From the NCBI GenBank assembly GCA_038030265.1, contig CM075941.1, positions 19,034,001-19,098,000 on the forward strand: DNA of 64,000 nucleotides. The letters run 5' to 3'. The notes under the pieces are model-generated. The model worked only from the letters and a program-made list of their open reading frames with translations, did not search any database and was not told the DNA's origin. The DNA comes from Corythucha ciliata (lineage: Eukaryota > Arthropoda > Insecta > Hemiptera > Tingidae). Numbering within the stretch: the first letter of the stretch is position 1; each line of letters begins with the position of its first letter. Shown piece after piece: positions 57,120 to 64,000 of this stretch. Both the position numbers and the translations under genes were made by a program.

Positions 57120-59800
57120 CTCTCTTATGTCAAGAGCTGGCTACGCCGCCCTTGTTATACAACTTTTTTTTTTTGTTCTTCCCGTTAGTCCCTTCATCTT
57201 TTTTGTCCCCTTTATTTTATATCATTTTCATCAACACCCAACTTGTTTTCTCCTGAAAGTAAAACATGCTTTATCTTTTCTTGAAGGGTCATTCCACCAA
57301 AAAAAAAAAAAAAAAAGAGTGAACTTTTAAACGTTGAAGGAAGACAAAATAGTCACATTTCATAATTTTTTTTCTCGTGTTCGGACCCCACGCGATTTCA
57401 TAATTTTCTGTTCGAGCACACTGTTGCTCTTTTTAGCATGTTTTACAGACCTAATTTCGTGATATATCTCGTCGTTGGCTCTTGAATAATTAGAACGTTG
57501 GTTTTTTTTAATGTTATGCATTTTTTTTCCTTTTTAGCAAAAATGTATCCTTCAATTTGATTAGCGGATGTTTTGCAACGAATTTTTAGGCTCGGGGAAA
57601 AAAAAATTGTTGAAGCAAACAACAAGATAAGATAACCCCATACTCTCACGGATTGCAGCCCCAAAAAAATGAATCGTAAATCAAGCCCAAATTGAATTTT
57701 TCTTTATTTTTTAGTGTTGTTTACAAGCGGTTGTTGTGTTGGTAGCCGAATTTACGCACGGCTTCTAAGCCTTTTTTTTCTGTCAGTCTACCTCTAGACT
57801 TTCCCATTAGAGAACAGTTTTCACTTGTGAGTTCAATGCCTTCTAGTGGAAATGATTCGGGTAGGTCAGTGACGAGACAACGAGAGGGGTGGTGAGGGGG
57901 TGAATGACGATCAAAATGGGTTCCAAAATTTGCAGCCCGTGGTCAAAAATGACTTTTTAATATTGAGAAAAATGAAGCACTTATAGAAGAGTATTTGACC
58001 TAGGTCACGGAACTGATATTTTTCGGCAGCGACCCCTCCTTAACTGGTCATCACCAATCTCTTTCTGTCTCACTTCTTCGAGGAAAAAACATTTAAAATA
58101 GTCTGGCAGCCTCTGGTTGACTGATAGGGTGGGCGAGTGGGGGGGGGGGACTTCCTGCTGATGATCGGTAGTTTTCACGAAAAAATAAAGTAAAGTTCCC
58201 TTTCAATAACTACGTACGCACTTAATATACCTAGCTCAACGGGAGAAGGGCAATTAAAATCATCGCTCCAAAGAAGTCTACGTATACAAACCGTGGAGCC
58301 TCTTCCCATCAGGAAACTCTCACGCTTTTTTTCAAGCTTTTGGTGGTGGGGAGGAGAAGGGGGTGACCGGAAGAAATCGCACGCGACGATGGTCACAACA
58401 CTCGTATACGCTGATTTCGATATCCCCCTATGGGGTGGACGGGGGTGGAGGAACGAGCATTTAGACAAAAAAAAAATAATAATGTAAGAGCTTCAATTAA
58501 AGGACACGCACCGTTTCTCACCTGCAACGAGAGTTGGAAAGGGGATAGCGGACGAGGCCAACTTTTCAAATTTTTATTTGTTTCCTTTCAATACCGAACG
58601 AAATATTTTTAGGCGTTTAAAATATAGTTTGGCTCTTGCAAACGAGAAAATATTTCTTTATGCAAATTCAACCTTGAAACGAATAACAACGAGTTGCCTA
58701 ACAGGCTGCCGCCCCGGCTAATTCAAAATCTTTAAATTTTCTACTAGGATGGAAAAATATCACTTCATTATTTTTTTTTTTTACTTATTGTGCAAAACTG
58801 TGACAATTCGCACACTATGTTGAACGCTCTAAATTGACAGGTCCCGTGTATTTCCTACGGACGGGGTTTCATAATTCTTTCCATATACGTATATTTTTAG
58901 ACAAATTACTATTCTCGACTGATCCCAAAAATGTGCTTAGGAATTTCTGAATCCTTCCTTCTTCCACAGCTTCACATCCCCTGTGTATAAATGAATAATT
59001 CATACCTGATCCTGAGCTATTCATGCATGGTTTCATCCTTAGTTAATTTTAGTTTCGCGATGTTTTGGGGGAATCACGGGTGTTAATTTTTAGTTTCCTT
59101 GTTTACGTTTTTGTGATCTTCAAAATTATAGAAATCGTGGAACGTGCAGGAAATACCCAAAAAATTGTTTCGATTTCATAGAAAGAAAATTAATATAATT
59201 ATGTATTTGTACAATGTCCTTGGATCTGGATTTTAAGAGATCACCATCACGCGCTGTTTCTCCAATTTTTTTTTATTTCTCCCCTCATTTTTCCTCTTTT
59301 TTTTTGGCGTCAGTTTGCTAATCGGGCACAAGAGAGAGGGAGAGAGTGAGAGAGAGAAAAAAGGTCGTCAAACTCCATAGCTCGATGTTGGCCTTCGAAA
59401 CGCCCAGGCAGGGCTCTTTTTCTCACAACCATCAATCTATTCAAGTAAAAGGTGACTACCTTTCTTCTCCCTTCCGTTCACTTTTCTTCCCTTTTCATTC
59501 TCCACCTCCATCCACTCCACATCAATTCCGTCCCTTTTTTATATTCCGTGAATTATCTTTTATTCTGCTCAGAGGATTGACGTCAATCCCTTTCCTGAAA
59601 GGCGAGTAGTTTTAAGGGTGGGAGGGAGAAAAGAAAAACATAATATTGAAGTTGATCCTCGTTTTCAAACACATATATCATCCATTAATGCGGCGTTTGC
59701 TGGTTGAGTCCGAGACGAATGTGTTTGACACATCACGTCATGCTCCCCCTCCCCCCCACTCACTTAGATGTCCTCTATAATGATTTTCCTAGCTAATTAC
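57120..59800. other. Unique AT-rich DNA, no supported gene
   Basis: Poly-T, poly-A and G runs (57165, 57298, 58140) and a (AG)n-like tract at about 59330-59360. A doubtful minus-strand frame at 58175-58468 overlaps + frames. No element ends were found. Confidence 0.45.
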
Positions 59801-59809
59801 ATATAATGT

Positions 59810-60600
59810 GAAATTTCAAAATCGTCATTCGTGGATATTTTTAGCAGTGGAAATTTAATTTTCACTCGCCAATTTTGCTGATTATTCTACGAAACTTACG
59901 AACGACTTCGCCGCTATTTACCCCCCGAAACGTGAAACTTAGTTTTGCGGACGTATTCATGCCTTCGAAATGTGAAATGTCGTGGTTATTTTACCTCAAT
60001 GAATTGAATTATACGTGAATGATATTTAGCCCTAAAACTCCATGCATTACGTCTTTCAATTCCACCGCTTCGAGGCGACATTAACGAGGAATTTTCCAGA
60101 AAGGTGCAAAATCCTCCGCCCGCCCGCCCCACAACACCCGCATAATCACACAAATAGGTGCATTTCTTCATTATACTGCAGTGGTGAAATTGCTAGTTCG
60201 CAGAGTCATGTACACCTCAGTTTTGGTTACGTTTATGGCTAGAATTTGTGGATTTCACAATCAATTTCGCGCGTTTGGTCCTTTTAAAACTCAAATTTTG
60301 CGAATTTGGCACTTTAAGAACCCAATTTCGCTGATTTTCGATACTCGAAAAAATGATGTCGTAGGATTGACTCCTTAAAAATTCCAATTTCACTGGAATT
60401 GACTCGATCAAACTTAGCGGGTTTTGACTCTCTCAAAACACGAAATTTCGCAGGGGTTAGCCTCCCAGGAAGAGCCAACTTTACGAGTTCCACACAACTT
60501 TAAAATCAAAATTTTCACCGCGTGGCAATTCTAGAGAGCAATTTTGAGAGTCTGACACATTTGAACGCATTTCGTGACTATCCCCCCCCCCTCTCACACG
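59810..60600. repeat. Family C then reversed family B units
   Basis: At 59810-60010: CGAAACTTACGAACGACTTCGCCGCTATTTA-type units, like family C. At 60245-60600: reversed family B (GGCACTTTAAGAACCCAATTTCGCTG). Confidence 0.6.
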
Positions 60601-60689
60601 CAATGTGATTTTGCGTTTAATATCATCCAAGGTTTACAATTTCGTGGCTTTTCGTCATTTTGTAATTTCGTGAATGTTTTTCCTGCCAC

Positions 60690-61000
60690 ATTTTCAAAAT
60701 TTAAGCTGCGAATGAGCACCCATCCGTAATTTTAGCCGTGGTAGCTATTTTACTCAATTTTGCCGTGAAAGATTGCTTTTTATCAATGTCAGCCGTGAAC
60801 GAGCGGTTTTCCTCAATTCAAGCCGTGAACGAACCCTTTTTTTCACTTTGGCATTGAGCGCATTTTCTGCCAATAATGTACGGTTTTTTTTTGTTTTTTT
60901 TTTTCTCCGATTGATGCCGCTATAACTAGAGGTTATTTTAGCCGCGAATCAGTGGTTTTCTTGGTTTCAGCCGCGATTTACAGCTTTATTTCCAACTTGC
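60690..61000 (+). repeat. Family A block
   Basis: Units GCCGTGAACGAGCGGTTTTCCTCAATTCAA at about 30 bp. Confidence 0.75.
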
Positions 61001-61004
61001 CGCC

Positions 61005-61711
61005 AATGAGGAAGTAACACATTTTCCAAAAACATCCCGTCATAATAGCTTGGTTACCAGAACTCATGAAAGCACGACCCGTTCAAAGAAAATCAGGCCC
61101 TATATGTTTTTATTAATTTTGTTAAAACTATTCGGTTGCAGGACAAATTTGAAATAGGCTAGATATACTGACGACGTAATAACAGCACTCGCATAACCAT
61201 CACAATACATATAGCTTCCCACAAATCAAACAATAGGACTTAGGATAAACCAACGATATATAAACCTGGATTGCTCACAGCTGACTGGAGGGGCGTGGAG
61301 GGGATAGGTCGTCCCCTGGTAAACAATCACTCTGTCTCTCCTCTCTTCTTGTGTAGTTATGACAACACGGTACTTATTTTGAAACTCCACCCCTCTCATC
61401 CACTTGGGAACTTAACTGATGGCTATTCTTTATCAGCAGTGATGAGCAATCCAGTTCTTTTATATAGTATCGTTGGGATAAATGGGAGAGACAAGAAGGG
61501 GCAAGACATGATAACGGCCGTATTGTGGAGGGTTGGGTGGGGTCACAACGCCTCAACTACGTCACGAGTCACGGACCGGCCATTTAAAGTAACAACAAAA
61601 AATTGGCAAGTTTTATTATTTCACTATAAATTGAAATCAATCATTTACGCATTAATATTCAATTCCTTGTCATATTAAGCCATTTTATTTCGAGAAAAAA
61701 AAAGTTTCCAG
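61005..61711 (+). mobile_element. Dispersed element, copy 2
   Basis: Begins AATGAGGAAGTAACACATTTTCC like copy 1 at 36460 and matches it through GGGGCAAGACATGATAAC to TTTCGA.AAAAAAAA.GTTTCCA near 61711, but the right inverted repeat is lost. It contains about 230 bp (roughly 61240-61475) absent from copy 1, so either copy 1 is deleted or copy 2 holds an insertion. The 135-codon frame at 61271-61678 runs across this segment (LPSHPLGNLTDGYSL-type sequence with no known motif) and may be chance or a relic of an element gene. Confidence 0.7.
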
Positions 61712-61734
61712 CAATTTTTATTTTATTTTCAGCC

Positions 61735-62770
61735 TAGAATTGGCGTTTTTTATTTTTTTCTATTTTAGCTTTCAATTAGTCCTTTTTTTTTTCAATTTTA
61801 GCAGTGAATCTGTGTTTTTCTTGATTTTAGCCGGAGATTATTGACTTTTCTCTATTCGAGCCGCGAATAAGAGTTTTTCTCCGTTTTAGCAGCTAGAAGC
61901 ACTTTTTCTCAATTTTATCCTTAAATTAGTGATTTTTTCTCATTTGAACCGCAAGTTAGCGTTTTTATCTATTTTATCCGCGAATTAGTGCTCTTTTTTA
62001 TTTCAGCCGCGAATTAGCATTTTTTCTCAATTTCAGTCATGAATTAGCCGTTTTCACCTTTCGCTGAAAATTAGTACCTTTTTTTCAAATTTGGTCAAAA
62101 ATATGTACCTACGTGCATTTTTTCAATTTTACCTACGAATTTGCCTCTAGAAACCGCTGCTAATGACATGTTGTCTTAATTTTATCCGCGAACCATGTAT
62201 TTTTTCCAATTTGAACTGAATATTATTCGCGATTTGGCGCTTTTTCCAAATTTTTGCTGGGAATTATTGTTTTGTTTTTTTTATTTTGCCGTGTTGGAGA
62301 TTTTTCCAAGATTCAACCGCGAATTAGCCTGGAAAGTCGCGCTCTTTCTGAAGTTTGTATCCACGAAATAGAACTATTGATCCACAAATTAGCGCTTTTT
62401 AGCCGTGAATGAGAACTTTTTCTCAATTTTAGCGTCAAATTAGCGTTTTTCCCAATTCGATCCGTGAATATAAGCGTTTTTCTCATTTTTAGCCACTTAA
62501 ACACTTTTCTCTACTTTTCCCGCGAACTAGCGGCTTTTCTTAATTTCAACCGTGAATTAGCACTTTTCCTAAATTTCAGCTCGATAATTACGGCTTTTTC
62601 ACAATTTCAACCGCGCGAAGGGAGAGAGCAATTCCGCGAACAGCAATTCCGCGATATTCTCCAATTCTAGCCGTAAAAGGGCCTCCATTCACCGCGAATT
62701 AGCGGTTTTGCTTAATTTTGGCCCGGACAATCATCCAATAAGCCGACTTTCTCAATTTTATAGCACACTT
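61735..62770 (+). repeat. Family A array
   Basis: Units GCCGCGAATTAGCATTTTTTCTCAATTTCA at 29-31 bp over about 1 kb; starts right after element copy 2, which abuts the array on both sides (60690-61000 and here). Confidence 0.85.
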
Positions 62771-63067
62771 GGCCCAAGAATAGCGCTTCAGCCTGTCTCT
62801 TTTTGCCCACTTAAGCCCACTTAAGCCATCCGTGATTTTGTCAAAAATGACCTTTTACGATGCCGCAGTTCTTGATGCCCAGCCCCCTCTTCTTGGCACA
62901 TTTGTCGAATCCAAAAATAATTTCAGGGGGTTGTACTTTTACAAGGGGGGGGGAGTAACTTACTTATCACAACGAAGTAAACGGAAGGAACTTATAATGT
63001 GCTAATAGAGTAATAATTCCATTTCCTTTCCTTGTGCAATTATTAGTACTTAAAACCTGCGGGCATC

Positions 63068-63190
63068 ATGAAGACGGCCGGGCCTGCTGCTCTGCATTCT
63101 AAACTCCGCTGGACTGAATTCACAGCCAGAAAAGTAAAAATACAAAAGAACAAGGAAGTTTCTCACTCGCGAACCACCTTGAGGCTTTGA
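63068..63190 (+). CDS. Small ATG open frame or first exon
   Basis: ATG to TGA, 40 residues beginning MKTAGPAALHSKLRWTEF, in a GC-richer stretch. A donor-like AGAAAA|GTAAAA lies after codon 21, so it could be a first exon of about 22 codons. No family recognised. Lies 1.0 kb from the window end, so any partner may be outside. Confidence 0.25.
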   Translation: MKTAGPAALHSKLRWTEFTARKVKIQKNKEVSHSRTTLRL

Positions 63191-63307
63191 GAGTCGAAGC
63201 ATTTCGCCATTATTACCATTGGCACACGCTTTTATTTTGTGTAGATAGAAGATGGTGAAAATTAGAAGTCTTTAATTATAATTATCCACATAGCTGAATC
63301 ATTGGTC

Positions 63308-63361
63308 ATGGATCAAAAGTTCACAAAACAGTGCCCGCCTGGTTTCGGACATTGTACATAA
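63308..63361 (+). CDS. Possible first exon, similar to the 16.6 kb gene start
   Basis: ATG GAT CAA.. reads MDQKFTKQCPPGFGHC, then stops at TAA, with a donor-like CATT|GTACAT at 63354. MD....KQC matches the start of the 16641 model (MDKSSRKQCGDKC). A downstream exon would lie beyond the window. Confidence 0.2.
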   Translation: MDQKFTKQCPPGFGHCT

Positions 63362-63479
63362 ACATAAACAACAAAATTTCGAATTTGGGTGGCTGGTCCT
63401 GAACCGGAAGAAATGGAAATAAAAGGTACATAACCCCTTTTTAGGAAGTCGCTCCTCATGTTTAGTCAATGACACCGTT

Positions 63480-64000
63480 TAAGAAAAAAAAAAAAAAAAA
63501 CCCCTAGAGCATTTTTTCGGCGTTTTTTTGTTTATTTTTGCACGTTAATTTGCTTTTTAGAACAGTTCAATAGTCGAAAGGACATTTTTTTGCAGCACTA
63601 CTCGTAAAATATACGAGTTAATGGATTTGACCGCATTTTGTACGGCGCGCGTATCGTCGTTTCCGTTCTTTTTAAAGTGTGGTCCGTAAATTTGTGACTT
63701 ATTTGAAGAAATAATCGAGAGGACCGGGCCATTGATTCGCCGGTTTTGTGGAACGTGGTGACTTCCTCGTGGGAAGGAATTGCTTTATTATTTTTTTTTT
63801 TTTATCTTCCATTATTCTACGTAATTGTGCTGGCTGTATGGATAGGGCTGATGAGTGAGCCGAAAATGCCACATTTCAGTGATGAAATGTGTTATTTGTA
63901 TGTTCCTACTCCTTAACACATAAATTGAAACTAAAAGAAAAAGGAAAGAGGAACTCTCTTTAGATCGTGACTTGATCTTAAAAAGGAAAAAACAGGAAAG
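63480..64000. other. AT-rich end of the window
   Basis: An A run at 63483 and T runs at 63790; no gene or element recognised. Confidence 0.5.

Noticed and set aside
63849..63876. CTGATGAGTGAGCCGAAAATG as a third hammerhead core
   Set aside because: The bases between CTGATGA and GAAA cannot form a stem II, and no stem I partner was found.

Overview
This is a non-coding-rich window from a eukaryotic genome, almost certainly an invertebrate animal. The reasons are: no dense prokaryotic gene layout, no long open frames, GT-AG splice signals around the few exon-like islands, AATAAA polyadenylation signals, and animal-type DNA transposon ends (hAT, Harbinger-like MITEs). I cannot name the species. 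No rRNA, tRNA or CRISPR array was recognised.

About a third of the window is old, degenerate tandem repeat with a unit of 29-31 bp. Family A has the core GCGAATTAGCG..TTTCTCAATTTTAGCC (about 1-1460, 2824-3605, 11080-11830 reversed, 41757-43610, 45770-46930, 51700-51930, 60690-61000, 61735-62770). Family B has the core CGCGAAATTGGTTTTT..GAGCCAAA (about 6540-8210, 17580-19540, 25170-27280, 31430-32560, 34370-35780, 49450-51690, 54830-56720, 60245-60600). Family C has the core CTCGAAACTTGCAATTTCGCGGATATT (about 22540-23430 and 59810-60010). Orientation flips inside several blocks. Embedded in these arrays or beside them are mobile-element relics: a 1347-bp hAT-like element with an 8-bp target duplication, two foldback MITEs, a two-copy dispersed element, a 480-bp foldback, a 296-bp tandem duplication, and a nested palindrome at 5686-6248 whose two inner hairpins each carry a hammerhead-ribozyme-like core.

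Between the arrays, mostly on the + strand, lie short islands that look like exons: an acceptor AG after a pyrimidine tract, an open frame of 40-120 codons, a stop, and in five cases AATAAA within about 40 nt of the stop. Two give in-phase two-exon models (16641-17055 and 33245-33880). Several conceptual peptides resemble successive exons of galectin-type beta-sandwich lectins in strand pattern, although the sugar-binding signature residues are mostly missing. My best reading is a loose cluster of small, fast-evolving, partly broken genes spread through repeat-filled DNA. That family assignment is inference and needs a profile or structure search. Open frames inside the ~30-bp arrays and in CT- or A-rich tracts are treated as chance.
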